Shown one piece after another: positions 8,134-17,341 of a stretch of DNA of 64,000 nucleotides. The DNA is from Hymenobacter sp. GOD-10R (lineage in GTDB: Bacteria > Bacteroidota > Bacteroidia > Cytophagales > Hymenobacteraceae). Each line of letters begins with the position of its first letter. Position 1 is the stretch's first letter. Below the pieces are notes generated by a model. It was given only the letters and a program-made list of their open reading frames with translations. It did not search any database and was not told the DNA's origin. The DNA lies in NCBI RefSeq assembly GCF_035609205.1, contig NZ_CP141184.1, positions 2,570,501 to 2,634,500 of the forward strand, written 5' to 3'. Made by a program: the position numbers and the translations under genes.

Positions 8134-9303
8134 TTATTTTATTAACTCGTCTAACACTGCCTCGCGCAGTTCGCCGGTTTTGCTCACCAGCTTGCCTTCG
8201 GTGAGAGTGCCCATGTTCACGCCGAGAAAGAAGTACAGCTGCTTATCAGGCAGGTAGTAGAGGGCGCAGCCGGCTCCAAGGCCTGCGCCGCCGTGCCCGT
8301 AGGCTACGTGGCCTTGGTGCTCAATGTGGTACAGCCCCATGCCGTACTTGGGCTTACCGGTTTCGGGGTCCTTCACCCAACTCATCATCAGCTGGCGAGT
8401 GGCGGGCTTAAGAAGGCGGTCTTCCATTAGGGCCCGCAGAAAGGCGACATAATCCAGGGGTGAGGCCACAAGGCCGTCGTCGCCATACAGTGACTCTACG
8501 TTGATCTGTTGCATCTGCGACACGTTTTCTACCTGGCCGTTGCCGTAGCGCTCAAAGTAGCTGTTCACTACGTCGGGCTGGCGAAGGTAGCTAGGGGTGT
8601 TGTGGTAAAAGGTACTTTGCAGGGCTAACGGAGCAAGGATGCGTTCCTGAATCAGGCGGGCATGGTCGCCGTGAATCGCATCGGTAATAAGGGCGACGAG
8701 CAGGTAGTTCGTATTAGAATAGTTGAACTTGCTGCCGGGCTCAAACTCCAGCTTGGTGCCGGTCAGGTAGTCGAGGTAGTCGGCGCTGCTGAAGCGGTGC
8801 CGCGGGTGTTGTAGCAGGTAGGCTATGTAGTCGGCATTGCTGGCGTAGTCGGATAAGCCAGAGGTGTGGTTGAGCAGCATGCGCACAGTTATCTTTTCCG
8901 GATCGGGCAGTTTGCGACTCAGATTGGCCGGCAGGTACTCCGTAATGGGTGCGTCGAGTTGCACCTTACCTTCCTCGTAGAGCATAAGCAGGGCCACGGC
9001 GGCGTAGGTTTTGGCCACGCTTTGCCCATACTGCAAGTGGCAGACCTGCATGGGCGTGCGAGTTTCGATTTGGGCAAAGCCGGCAGCATCGGCCCAGTAG
9101 CCCTCCGTGGGGCTGTACACGGCTACCGCGCAACCCGGCAAACCAGCGGCTGCGTAGCGTTGTAGCACCTGCCGAAGTGCGGTTGCCTTGGAAAAGCTAG
9201 GGTTGATGATAGCCGGGGCGGCGCAAGTCGTGGCCGGGGCAGTAAAATCGACGGGCGTACAGGCGCCCAAGGCCAACAGCAGGCCCAGACACAAGGTTTT
9301 CAT
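8134..9303 (-). CDS. serine hydrolase, class C beta-lactamase-like lipoprotein
   Basis: 389 residues with a lipoprotein signal (LLLALGAC, Cys15). The beta-lactamase/D-peptidase fold shows SxxK at Ser95-Lys98 (SVAK), Y-x-N at 195-197 (YSN), and a C-terminal HGG motif (YGHGGAG) in place of KTG. These are the features of the Beta-lactamase (PF00144) family of esterases and D-aminopeptidases, generally not resistance enzymes. The protein would face the periplasm or surface as a lipoprotein. It is 6 bp downstream of the outer-membrane-like gene at 9310-9918, so the two form an operon. Confidence 0.92.
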   Translation of the reverse strand: MKTLCLGLLLALGACTPVDFTAPATTCAAPAIINPSFSKATALRQVLQRYAAAGLPGCAVAVYSPTEGYWADAAGFAQIETRTPMQVCHLQYGQSVAKTYAAVALLMLYEEGKVQLDAPITEYLPANLSRKLPDPEKITVRMLLNHTSGLSDYASNADYIAYLLQHPRHRFSSADYLDYLTGTKLEFEPGSKFNYSNTNYLLVALITDAIHGDHARLIQERILAPLALQSTFYHNTPSYLRQPDVVNSYFERYGNGQVENVSQMQQINVESLYGDDGLVASPLDYVAFLRALMEDRLLKPATRQLMMSWVKDPETGKPKYGMGLYHIEHQGHVAYGHGGAGLGAGCALYYLPDKQLYFFLGVNMGTLTEGKLVSKTGELREAVLDELIK

Positions 9304-9309
9304 AACGGA

Positions 9310-9918
9310 TCAGTGGTGAAAGAGGTGGGCCCGGACGCCAACTTGCAGTAAGCGGTTGGGCACGATTGGGATACTGGGATTGTAGCCGTGCAGGACAAAC
9401 ACCTGGTAGCTGACGAAGGGCGAAATTCGGGGCGCGGCTTGCCGCCCGTTGTAGCCTATCGACAACCCCACCGGCAGCATCAGGGTGAGCTTGCCGCCGT
9501 GATTGTGCGTTTGCCAACTGTCGTCTTTCAGCTCGTAAGAACGGCTTGGCTGCATGGTGTACAGCGCCCCGACTCCGGCCCGCAGCTCGGCGTACAGCGG
9601 TCCGAGCTGCGGGCGGTACACTAGCTGCGGCGCTACGTACAGGCCATTGCCGGCGTAGCGGTTATGATAGTATCCTACCTGGGCGCTCTGCAACAGCGTG
9701 GCGCGGCGGTTGTAGCGAAACTCAGTACCTAGGCTCAACCCAGGATTGGAAAAGGACGTTGGCCAGTCGCCGAGCGGCGTGGAGAGGCTGTGAAACTGTA
9801 GGCTCACAACGACGGGCCAGTTGTGGTAAGTGGCCGCCGTATTGGGCGCTTGGGCGCGGACTCCCACGGTACTTAGCAGTAGCACCGTGGAAACCCACTG
9901 GAAAAGATTTGTTTTCAT
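9310..9918 (-). CDS. secreted protein of unknown function, probable outer-membrane beta-barrel
   Basis: 202 residues. I chose the start at 9918 because it gives a clean signal peptide (MKTNLFQWVSTVLLLSTVGVRAQ); a frame extends further upstream but lacks one. The mature part alternates hydrophobic and polar residues with many aromatics (SLGTEFRYNRRATLLQSAQVGYYHNRY) and ends in a short strand, RVRAHLFHH-like, as expected for a small barrel. No family recognised. It is co-transcribed with the serine hydrolase that follows after 6 bp. Confidence 0.75.
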   Translation of the reverse strand: MKTNLFQWVSTVLLLSTVGVRAQAPNTAATYHNWPVVVSLQFHSLSTPLGDWPTSFSNPGLSLGTEFRYNRRATLLQSAQVGYYHNRYAGNGLYVAPQLVYRPQLGPLYAELRAGVGALYTMQPSRSYELKDDSWQTHNHGGKLTLMLPVGLSIGYNGRQAAPRISPFVSYQVFVLHGYNPSIPIVPNRLLQVGVRAHLFHH

Positions 9919-10081
9919 AGCATATAGGAGAAGAGTGGAGGCACGGTTTTGCGCAGCGAAAAGGCGCTTGGTGCTGCACAACCTAGGTCTCGGTGAAAAG
10001 CGCGTAGGCATGCGCTACTTGTTGAGTTGCAGCCCCCGGCTTTTACTGGGCTGCATTCTTCGGGTATTCTGGACCTAGGCC

Positions 10082-10507
10082 TTATCTCAACAGGCCCGCT
10101 TGGTGCAGCGCGTCAAAAATGAGCTGGGCCACGGCCGATACGTTAGCCCGATCGGCGTAGGTAAGCCACGCCATTTCTTCAATCTCGGCGGCTGGGGCCA
10201 GCTCGCCGCAGTAATCGGCTGCGTAGCAGCGCATTCGTACCAGCGTACCGGCTGGTTTGTCGTGCGCCTGGGCTTCAAATTGCCCCACCAAGCGCACCGT
10301 TTCCGGAATCAGATCGACGCTTAGCTCCTCCTTTATTTCCCGCAGTAAAGCTTCCTGATCTAGTTCGCCGGGTTCTCTTTTCCCACCCGGAATGTAGTAG
10401 GCGTCGCGGTGGCGGCTGCGGGCCGTCAGGATGGCGCCGTCCTCCAGGCGGATCCAAGCTAGTTTATCAATCATGGCGCGGCTGATGAAGTGGTCGTAAG
10501 CTACCAA
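10082..10507 (-). CDS. Nudix hydrolase
   Basis: 141 residues. A complete Nudix box starts at about Gly42: GKREPGE ... REIKEEL, matching Gx5Ex7REUxEExGU with all acidic metal ligands. Nudix enzymes hydrolyse nucleoside diphosphates linked to another group; substrate cannot be told from the sequence. The first methionine at 10507 is used; an internal ATG at residue 12 (MIDKLAWIR) fits the family start better and may be the true one. Single gene on the minus strand with no obvious partners. Confidence 0.9.
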   Translation of the reverse strand: MVAYDHFISRAMIDKLAWIRLEDGAILTARSRHRDAYYIPGGKREPGELDQEALLREIKEELSVDLIPETVRLVGQFEAQAHDKPAGTLVRMRCYAADYCGELAPAAEIEEMAWLTYADRANVSAVAQLIFDALHQAGLLR

Positions 10508-10564
10508 TCTAGGTCAGTGAAGAGCTACTCAGGGGCAGAAGCCTAGAGGAGCGCTGCGTCAGCG

Positions 10565-12502
10565 CTAGTTGCTGGCGTAGTAGATGTTAGACCACGTTTG
10601 CCAGCCGCCGGAATACACGCCTTTCCAGTCGCCGGCCGTCGGAGCATTGGCACTGCCGTTGCCGTTGGAGTCGCCGCCGCGGGTGTCGTCTTTGTAAGAG
10701 GTGAAGGTCACGCCCGAGCCGTTAGCATTGACCAGTTGGGCGAGGGTGCTGCGCAGGATAACCTGCATAGTGGGCAAGAACTTCAGCGTGACGTTGTTGC
10801 CTAGGCGCAAAGATTTGTCAATAGCTAGGTCAATGTTCTCGGCGTTCACATAGGCCACTTCGGTTTCCTCCCAGCTCACGATTGCCTTGCTCAGGTTGTG
10901 GTTCCATACCGCCACGATGCCCTGGTACTGATTTTTCTCGCTGGCGTTGGCCGGATTGTGGAAGGTGTTGGAATCGTCGAGGTCGAAGCTGCTGGTGATG
11001 GAAAGCGGCCGCACGTTGTCATAAAAGACGTTGTGCTGGATAACGGTACCGGCATAAGCACGCGACGCGTCGAGGGCGGCCTCGGTCACGAGGTCGTCTT
11101 GCCCGTTGTGGGCGAAGGTGCAGTGTGTCACGCTGATGACGCTGGCAAACAGATCGAGGGTGTTGCCGCCGTTGCCGCCGTAGAAGAATTGGCAATAAGC
11201 AAGTTCGGACCCGCCGGTGCTGCCCACCACCAGGTTGCGCCAATCCTTTTTGGCCGCGGTGGTGTTGGTGCCGTCGTGGTTTGTGTCGCCGCCGTGCGCG
11301 TCGTCTTTATAAGAAGTGAAGACGACGGGCTGGGCGCTGGTGCCGCGTGCGAGCAGCTTACCGCCGCTGTTGAACTGCAGCAGCGCGTTGGGCAGCAGCT
11401 TGAGCGTGACGCCGGCACCTAGGGTAAGCGCCGACTCCCAATAGGTACTTTCCAGCACGTACGGCACTTCCGTTTCGCCCCAACTCAGAGCCTGCGACGG
11501 GTTGGAAGTGTCTTCCACCCAGATGCCCTGAAAGTCATTTTTCTGCGCCGCGCTCTGCGGGTTCTGAAACGAGTTGGAGTTGTCCAGGCTGAAGAGGTTG
11601 TTGACACGCAAGGGTAGCTCGTTGTCGTAGAAGGTGTTGCCTTCGATAACGGTGTTGGCCAAAGCTTCGCCAGCGTGCAACGCACCGGGCTGGTTGTTTC
11701 CGCCACCTGCGTTGTGAGCGAAGGTGCAGTTACGAACCGTGGCGCTGCCATTGAACAAAGCGAGGGTGTAGCTCAGGGTGCCGTTGCCCCCGCCATAAAG
11801 CAACTGGCAGTATTCTAGGCGCGAGCCACTCTTGCCGTTGAGGTTGATGTGGTTCCAATCTTTGCGGGCTGGGGTGGTGGTGCTGCCATCGGTGTTGGAG
11901 TCGCCGCCGTGGCTATCGTCCTTGCTGGAGGTGAAGAAAATGGGGGCGGCAGCCGTACCCGCAGCCTCGATTCGGCCGGCCCCTTGCAATTCTAACCCAC
12001 CGCCCGGCTTGAACTTCACCACCGTGCCTGGCTGCACGGTGAGTACGTTGCTGAGCCCCACGTTCCCATCCACCACGTACACATTGCACGATTCCCAGGT
12101 GGTGGCGGTCGTGATGTTGCCGCTAACCGGAATGATCTGGCGGGTGCAGCCCGAGCCTGTTCCGACCGTGATGCGCTGGCTTGTGGTGTCAGCGCCGCCT
12201 GCGCTAGTTGCTTTGAGCTTTACGCGGTACAGGCCGGCTCGGGCGTAGGCGTGCGAAAACTGAGCGTCGGTTTGACTGCCCGTGGTGTTGTCGCCAAAAT
12301 CCCAGGTGTAGGTAGTAGCGTTCTGCGAGGTATTCTGAAACGTCACCGGGCAGCCATCCTGGCAAGTGCCGCCGGTGTACGTAAACGCGGCTTTGGGCTT
12401 AGTGGAAGGCTCTGGAGAAGGATCTTTATCCTCACAGGCTGTGAGTGTCAAGGCAGAAAGGCCTACCACCAACGCTGTCAAACGATAGGGAAAGAATTGC
12501 AT
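10565..12502 (-). CDS. lipoprotein with PKD domain and three-repeat parallel beta-helix
   Basis: 645 residues from the start at 12502, chosen because it gives a lipoprotein signal (ALTLTAC, Cys23). A PKD domain follows at about 35-115 (WDFGDNTTG, then YRVKLKATSAGG). Three units of roughly 165 residues then repeat a strand block and the signature FTSxKDDxxGGDxNxDG (FTSSKDDSHGGD, FTSYKDDAHGGD, FTSYKDDTRGGD), an Asp-rich loop that could bind calcium. The pattern fits a right-handed beta-helix exposed at the cell surface; substrate or ligand is unknown. There is no T9SS sorting domain at its end (the chain ends NIYYASN), so surface export is likely by a lipoprotein route. Confidence 0.82.
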   Translation of the reverse strand: MQFFPYRLTALVVGLSALTLTACEDKDPSPEPSTKPKAAFTYTGGTCQDGCPVTFQNTSQNATTYTWDFGDNTTGSQTDAQFSHAYARAGLYRVKLKATSAGGADTTSQRITVGTGSGCTRQIIPVSGNITTATTWESCNVYVVDGNVGLSNVLTVQPGTVVKFKPGGGLELQGAGRIEAAGTAAAPIFFTSSKDDSHGGDSNTDGSTTTPARKDWNHINLNGKSGSRLEYCQLLYGGGNGTLSYTLALFNGSATVRNCTFAHNAGGGNNQPGALHAGEALANTVIEGNTFYDNELPLRVNNLFSLDNSNSFQNPQSAAQKNDFQGIWVEDTSNPSQALSWGETEVPYVLESTYWESALTLGAGVTLKLLPNALLQFNSGGKLLARGTSAQPVVFTSYKDDAHGGDTNHDGTNTTAAKKDWRNLVVGSTGGSELAYCQFFYGGNGGNTLDLFASVISVTHCTFAHNGQDDLVTEAALDASRAYAGTVIQHNVFYDNVRPLSITSSFDLDDSNTFHNPANASEKNQYQGIVAVWNHNLSKAIVSWEETEVAYVNAENIDLAIDKSLRLGNNVTLKFLPTMQVILRSTLAQLVNANGSGVTFTSYKDDTRGGDSNGNGSANAPTAGDWKGVYSGGWQTWSNIYYASN

Positions 12503-12685
12503 AAAAGAGTGTAATTGAAAGGAAGGAAGAACAAGGGAATGCGTGCGCGTGCCGGGCTGGCCAGTACCTAGCTTTGGCGTAATGATGAACCCCATAGGCA
12601 AGGGCTAGCCTAGGCAGTTGGCGGAGGCCACTGCTGCGCGATAAAGGATTGGTAGATTGATGCTTTGCCTGGAAAGGCGAAAGCG

Positions 12686-14083
12686 TTATTGCTTCACCAC
12701 CCGCTGCCGCACTACGTGCCCGTTGGCGAGCGTGAGCGTTGCCACGTACACACCGGCGGTCAGTTCACGCAGGTCGAGCGTAGGAGCAAGGGCGGTGGCG
12801 GAAGGCTCGAGGCGGCGCACTAGCCGGCCACCTAGGTCGGTGAGCGTGACGGCGCGAAGAGGTTGGTGCGTATTGTTGACAATGTGGACCAAGTCGGTCG
12901 CAGGATTGGGATACAGCTGCACTTGCGCTTGTTCCTGCTGGGGCCGATTGGCGGTAACTACGCTGGTAGCCCAGTACACAAGCGGGTCTAGATTTTGCAC
13001 CATGAAGAGCTTGCCGTCGGGCAGCTCAGCAAATTGCTGGGGTTCGTGCAGGCCGTAGATGCTTACCCCTAGCCCTGCATTCAGGAGGCCCCAAGTGTGT
13101 CCGCGGTCCTGCGACACCAAGGTGCCGCCGAAGCTAGGGGTACCGGTGCGCGAACTATACCACGTGCCATTAGCGGCAAAATACAAGTGGTTCAGAGGCG
13201 GGCGAAACCACCAGTTTTGGGCGCTGGTACCTCCACGCACAGTCCAGCCGATGCTAGGATCAGCGGCTTCGGCCACGCTCTTAGTGAAGTTGCCCATCAC
13301 GCCGATTGTGGCATAGCTTCCCGAGAAGCTGCATTGGAGCGAATCCTGCGGGCTCACGGCTAGTGCCGTAACTTCTAGCACGTTAACTGGATCCGTAAAA
13401 TCGGGGCTGCGGAGGCACAAGGGCAAATAACGCCAAAGCTGCCCATTGTCGCCCGACACATACAGCCCCGGTTGGTGGTCCGTATTTTGATCGGCCACGG
13501 CCGCGTACACCCGGCCTTGGCGGTCGACGGTGAGTTGATTGACGTAGCGGCCGGTGCCAAACCCGGTATTGCGGACCTGCCACGTAAATCCCTTGTCAGC
13601 GGAGAAATACACGCCGCTCCCGATGCTGCCCGTTGTGGTGTAAGCGCCCGTGCCGAGGAGGAGTTGTCCCTGCGGGGTTTCCGCAAAGGTCGTGATAGGG
13701 TAGGAGGTAGTTAGGCGAACCGAATCCCAGCTAGCTCCGGCATTGAAGCTCCGATACACTTTCCCCAGGCCGCCAGCTAACAATTCCCCGCTGCGCGTAG
13801 CATAAACTACCTCCACGAAATGCGCCCGCAAAGCTAGCTGCCAAGTGCGCCCTTGGTTGTTGGTGCACATAATTCCGGTCGCCACGGCTGTGATTAAGGT
13901 GGAGTCACCCGTAGCCGCTATGCCGGTCTTCGCGCCACCTGGAAATGAATACGTTGTTTGCCACGCTGCTTGTGCCTGCACTGCAAAGCTGCCCCCAAGC
14001 AGGAGCAGCCCCATCGCCGCGCGGCACAGCAAGCCACCTAGGTTTACCAATGAAAGCGCCAAGCGCCAGGCAGAAACATTCAT
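12686..14083 (-). CDS. secreted T9SS cargo protein with BNR/propeller-like repeats
   Basis: 465 residues from the start at 14083, which gives a signal peptide ending VQAQA. The middle has repeated units of the photosystem-stability/sialidase propeller type (GRTWQL, GASWDS, GFTWQV, GHTWGL), each with the Ser/Ala-x-Asp-x-Gly-x-x-Trp flavour of BNR repeats. The C-terminal about 80 residues form a T9SS type A sorting domain (LYPNPATD, then GVYVATLTLANG and VRQRVVKQ). The protein is therefore expected on the cell surface or released. It lacks catalytic residues of sialidases. Confidence 0.88.
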   Translation of the reverse strand: MNVSAWRLALSLVNLGGLLCRAAMGLLLLGGSFAVQAQAAWQTTYSFPGGAKTGIAATGDSTLITAVATGIMCTNNQGRTWQLALRAHFVEVVYATRSGELLAGGLGKVYRSFNAGASWDSVRLTTSYPITTFAETPQGQLLLGTGAYTTTGSIGSGVYFSADKGFTWQVRNTGFGTGRYVNQLTVDRQGRVYAAVADQNTDHQPGLYVSGDNGQLWRYLPLCLRSPDFTDPVNVLEVTALAVSPQDSLQCSFSGSYATIGVMGNFTKSVAEAADPSIGWTVRGGTSAQNWWFRPPLNHLYFAANGTWYSSRTGTPSFGGTLVSQDRGHTWGLLNAGLGVSIYGLHEPQQFAELPDGKLFMVQNLDPLVYWATSVVTANRPQQEQAQVQLYPNPATDLVHIVNNTHQPLRAVTLTDLGGRLVRRLEPSATALAPTLDLRELTAGVYVATLTLANGHVVRQRVVKQ

Positions 14084-15011
14084 GAGAGAAGGAGTAGGGC
14101 AGACGAACAAGCTATGGTCAGACACTTCGCACTAGCAGTTGCCAAGGCAAGCATAAGTGCTTCATTGCTTGACTGATACTTTCACTGCGACAAAGCTAGG
14201 GTGCCGCTTTCCGGCGGGCTTTCGTCAAACGGATTTCTACTTCTCGCTCGCGGATTACTGCCTTCTCTCTGGTTTTTGGATGGCTATCTGCTGATGCCTA
14301 GCGAGATTCCACAGCATCAACCCAAGGCGCGTTTTAATCAACTCATACACTTGAAGTAGGCTAGCTGGAACACGTAACCTAGCTGCCTGCCACAAACAGA
14401 TTAACTTGGGCTGCTTATGATAATAGCCGGTTTTAAGAAGAATCCGGCAGCCGCAAGTAGAACTCCGTTTGACAAAAGTCTGTCAGCAGGAGCCTTGCTA
14501 GCTTTGTCGTACGCTTGCAGCAGCTATCCTAGCGAAGCCTAAAACAAGCTGCCAGTGCTTTAATTGGCTTTAAGCTTTACCGCTACTTTTGCCTTCTGTT
14601 CCTTTGCTATGAAACTCCACGCTTTCTTCGTGGTCTGTGGCCGCTTGCTTATGGGAGCACCTTTGCACAAACGCCACCAAGCAACGAGACCGTACCTTAG
14701 GTGCTAGTGAGAAGGAACAGCCCACGCGCGACGGCCGCAGTATTCTCGTAGGTGCTTCGCAACCTGGTATTTCGGTTATAAACGCAAGCTAACCTAGGGG
14801 TGGAGGATATCTGGGTGGTAAACCTAGGTGCCTCAAGTACCAAGCAGTGGGATTGCACGCTGGAAGGCAGTAACTATGACGGGCCACCAGTATGCGGCAG
14901 ACAACCGACGACGGGTACCTGCTCAGCGGATAGTCCACCTCCGGCTTCTCACTCCTTCGTGCGCGACAAGTAATTACACGACGCTTTTCTTCACTTATCT
15001 ACCTTCTACTC
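14084..15011. other. 928-bp intergenic region with two -7-like elements
   Basis: No supported gene. Two exact TAnnTTTG elements on the plus strand occur at 14499-14506 (TAGCTTTG) and 14584-14591 (TACTTTTG). The second is followed at 14609 by an ATG that opens a frame of only 32 codons starting MKLHAFFVVCGRLL, which looks like the front of a decayed secreted-protein gene. The rest is featureless. Confidence 0.35.
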
Positions 15012-15596
15012 ATGTACATTCCCGAAGTCAATACCAAGGCTATTGAAGTGTTGTCCGACAACTGGTACACGCTTCGTAAGATTACCTTTGAACTCCGGCA
15101 GAAAGACGGCCGCTGGTCTACCCAAAGCCGGGAAGCCTACGACCGGGGCAATGGCGCAGCCATTCTGCTGTATAATCCCGGCAAGAAGACGGTGATTCTC
15201 ACCCGGCAGTTTCGCATGCCCACCTTCGTGAACGGCAACCCCACCGGCATGCTCATCGAAGCCTGCGCAGGCCTGCTTGACCAAGACGATGCGGAGGCCT
15301 GCATTCGGCGGGAGACGGAGGAGGAAACTGGCTACCGCGTGCAGAACGTGCAGAAAGTATTCGAAGCGTATATGTCGCCGGGCTCCGTGACGGAGATGCT
15401 GTACTTCTTCGTGGCCGAGTACGGGGAGGAGTTACGTGTGCACAGCGGCGGCGGGCTAGCCGAAGAACAGGAAGATATTGAAGTACTCGAACTGCCTTTC
15501 GCGCATGCCTTGCACCTGCTCAAAACCGGCGACATTCGAGATGCCAAAACCATCCTGCTACTCCAGTACGCGCAGTTGCATGGGCTGCTAGGGTAA
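15012..15596 (+). CDS. nudK: GDP-mannose pyrophosphatase-type Nudix hydrolase
   Basis: 194 residues, close to the length of E. coli NudK (191). The region [12 protein letters not shown] ... [11 protein letters not shown] aligns with the NudK Nudix box, with Asp where many members have the first Glu. Downstream conserved segments [18 protein letters not shown] and [17 protein letters not shown], then [14 protein letters not shown], match the family closely. It hydrolyses GDP-mannose and related sugar nucleotides to GMP and sugar phosphate. Start ATG at 15012 fits the conserved N-terminus. It is a single gene. Confidence 0.92.
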   Translation: MYIPEVNTKAIEVLSDNWYTLRKITFELRQKDGRWSTQSREAYDRGNGAAILLYNPGKKTVILTRQFRMPTFVNGNPTGMLIEACAGLLDQDDAEACIRRETEEETGYRVQNVQKVFEAYMSPGSVTEMLYFFVAEYGEELRVHSGGGLAEEQEDIEVLELPFAHALHLLKTGDIRDAKTILLLQYAQLHGLLG

Positions 15597-15869
15597 GCCG
15601 AAGGGCATACAGAAGATCAAAAGGCTAGAACATGACCCTGCTTGACCCTGGTAAAAGCGCAAGGAGTATTTTCAACAAGAGCCCTAACCCAAGCCGCGCA
15701 TTTAACTCTAGTACCGAACTTTCAACCTAGGTCTAGGGCGCCAATCGGCTTGGAATCCTTCCGTATAGGGCCTCAAACCAAACGTTCTTTGCTTGTTTGT
15801 TCGCAATACGTCCGTTAGCCTCAACAGAAATTCTTGCTTAACATACTTAAAGGATACGTAACAATGCCG
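15597..15869. other. intergenic spacer before the pyrB leader
   Basis: 273 bp between nudK and the -7 element of the RNA leader. No gene or strong hairpin seen. Confidence 0.35.
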
Positions 15870-15877
15870 TAGCTTTG
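15870..15877 (+). promoter_or_regulatory. -7 element of the pyrB leader RNA
   Basis: TAGCTTTG, an exact TAnnTTTG match, placed a few bases upstream of the first hairpin arm at 15881. A clear -33 element was not found at standard spacing. Confidence 0.5.
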
Positions 15878-15880
15878 CAG

Positions 15881-16056
15881 CATGCTTCAACCAAAAAACT
15901 TGTTGATGAAGCGTGGGACCCTGCTTGGCTGGGAACCGCGAGTGGACCGGAAGGTCTTCGCAACCATCGGTTCTCCTGATTTTGCCTCTGGTATTTCCGT
16001 TGTTTTTTTTGAGTGTTGCCCCGCCACCGTTTCGGATTCCGAAACGGTTTTTTTAT
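15881..16056 (+). ncRNA. structured RNA leader upstream of pyrB, candidate attenuator
   Basis: Three helices can be drawn. P1 pairs 15881-15889 (CATGCTTCA) with 15907-15915 (TGAAGCGTG). P2 is a long interrupted hairpin whose upper part reads GGGAACC / GCGA / GGACC, a GGAA tetraloop, then GGTCT / TCGC / GGTTCTCC, followed by eight T at 16003-16010. P3 is ACCGTTTCGGA/TCCGAAACGGT followed by seven T, a textbook terminator. A -7 element lies just upstream and pyrB starts 230 bp downstream. Termination control of pyrimidine genes by RNA hairpins is known in other phyla (PyrR-type attenuation). The loop resembles but does not match the PyrR site, so mechanism and identity are inference; a free-standing small RNA (6S-like) is the alternative. 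Confidence 0.55.
16026..16056 (+). terminator. intrinsic terminator in the pyrB leader
   Basis: Stem ACCGTTTCGGA with TCCGAAACGGT (at least 9 bp once a loop is allowed), followed directly by seven T on the plus strand. It lies 230 bp before pyrB and after no protein gene, so it terminates an untranslated transcript. Confidence 0.88.
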
Positions 16057-16285
16057 GTCCGTTGAGTTCGTCGGCTACCACCCCGCAGCCAATGCGTAGT
16101 GCATACCTCAAACGCTAAACCCAAACCCCTACCTCCCATGGACGCCAACACCCTCCCCCAGTCGTGGCTGCTGTTACCATCGCCTCGGCCCACACCGGTA
16201 GTCCATTTTTCTGTCATAGGTAGTGGCAGATAAGTATTCACATTGTCCGTTTTAGCTAGTCCACCTCATTTTCCTCCACTTCGGT

Positions 16286-17266
16286 ATGGCACGTAAAGAC
16301 CTGCTCGACATCGCCTCCCTCCACCGTGAGGAAATCGAGTTCCTGCTCGACCAATCCACGTCGTTTAAAAAATTGTTCACCCACTCGGTGAAGAAAATTC
16401 CTGCCCTTGAGGGCAAGTCCGTGCTCATGCTGTTCTACGAGGCTAGCACCCGGACGCACTCCTCCTTCGAGGTAGCGGCCAAACGCCTCTCGGCGGAGGT
16501 AACGAATTTCGATGTGGCCCACTCCTCCATCACCAAAGGCGAGTCGGTGCGCGAGACCATTGAGACGCTCCAGGCCATGCGCACCGACTACATCGTCGTG
16601 CGCCATAGCCACCCCGGCCTGCCCGGCATGATTGCCCGCCAAACCACAGCCTCGGTTATCAATGCCGGCGACGGAGCGCACGAGCACCCGACCCAGGCCC
16701 TGCTGGATGCCTTCACCATCCGGGAGAAATTTCCCGACCCTAGGGGCAAAAGAGTCCTCATCATTGGGGACATTCTCCACTCCCGCGTCGCGCGCTCTAC
16801 GAGCACGCTGCTGCAAAAGCTAGGTATCGAGGTTGCTTACCTCGGCCCAGGCTCGCTGGTACCCAAATACGTCCCGGAAAGCATTCCCCGCTTCACCGAC
16901 TACGAAGCGGCAATGGCTTGGGCGCCCGATGTGGTGTACCTACTTCGCGTGCAGATGGAGCGCCAGGACGTGCAGTTTTTCCCCAGCGTCCGCGAATACC
17001 ACCGGGTGTACGGCATCACCACTGCCCGGCTAGCGGAAATCCGCGACAAGGGCCTCTACATCATGCACCCCGGCCCCGTGAACCGGGGAGTCGAGCTGTG
17101 CGACGCCGTGATGGACTACGAGCGCAGCTTGATTACCAACCAAGTCGAAAACGGCATCTCCATCCGCATGGCCGTGCTCGACTGGCTCACGCCGGGCGGG
17201 GAGTTTCCGAAGCAGGAAGCGTATGCCGCGCGGCAGAAAGCTAGCTCGCCGGTGATTATGCCCTAA
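16286..17266 (+). CDS. pyrB: aspartate carbamoyltransferase catalytic subunit
   Basis: 326 residues. Second step of de novo pyrimidine synthesis: carbamoyl phosphate plus aspartate to carbamoyl aspartate. The carbamoyl-phosphate loop STRT is at 54-57 (YEASTRTHSSFE); HSHPG near 111 and the C-terminal MHPGPVNRG are family hallmarks. No regulatory PyrI gene is seen. The start at 16286 (MARKDLLDIASL) matches the conserved N-terminus. pyrC follows after 75 bp, and a structured terminator-bearing leader lies upstream, so both may be under transcriptional attenuation. Confidence 0.97.
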   Translation: MARKDLLDIASLHREEIEFLLDQSTSFKKLFTHSVKKIPALEGKSVLMLFYEASTRTHSSFEVAAKRLSAEVTNFDVAHSSITKGESVRETIETLQAMRTDYIVVRHSHPGLPGMIARQTTASVINAGDGAHEHPTQALLDAFTIREKFPDPRGKRVLIIGDILHSRVARSTSTLLQKLGIEVAYLGPGSLVPKYVPESIPRFTDYEAAMAWAPDVVYLLRVQMERQDVQFFPSVREYHRVYGITTARLAEIRDKGLYIMHPGPVNRGVELCDAVMDYERSLITNQVENGISIRMAVLDWLTPGGEFPKQEAYAARQKASSPVIMP

Positions 17267-17341
17267 CTGCCGGACGCGGCGGCCGACTCTTTACTTTTAC
17301 CTCTTCATAACCCCTTGCCGGGTCACAGCAATTACCACCCC

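Noticed and set aside
14468..14482. TTGACAAAAGTCTGTC as a further Crp/Fnr-type site
   Set aside because: The second half-site does not match GTCAA, and no gene follows at a fitting distance.
14828..15046. 72-codon frame just before nudK
   Set aside because: Overlaps the nudK start in another frame and lacks codon bias.
15916..15995. SRP (4.5S) RNA because of the GGAA-capped hairpin
   Set aside because: The conserved asymmetric loop of SRP domain IV (AGCAG opposite the tetraloop stem) is missing.
15882..16118. 78-codon plus-strand frame over the pyrB leader
   Set aside because: It runs through helices and both T runs of the RNA and has no protein-like pattern; the structure explains the sequence better.
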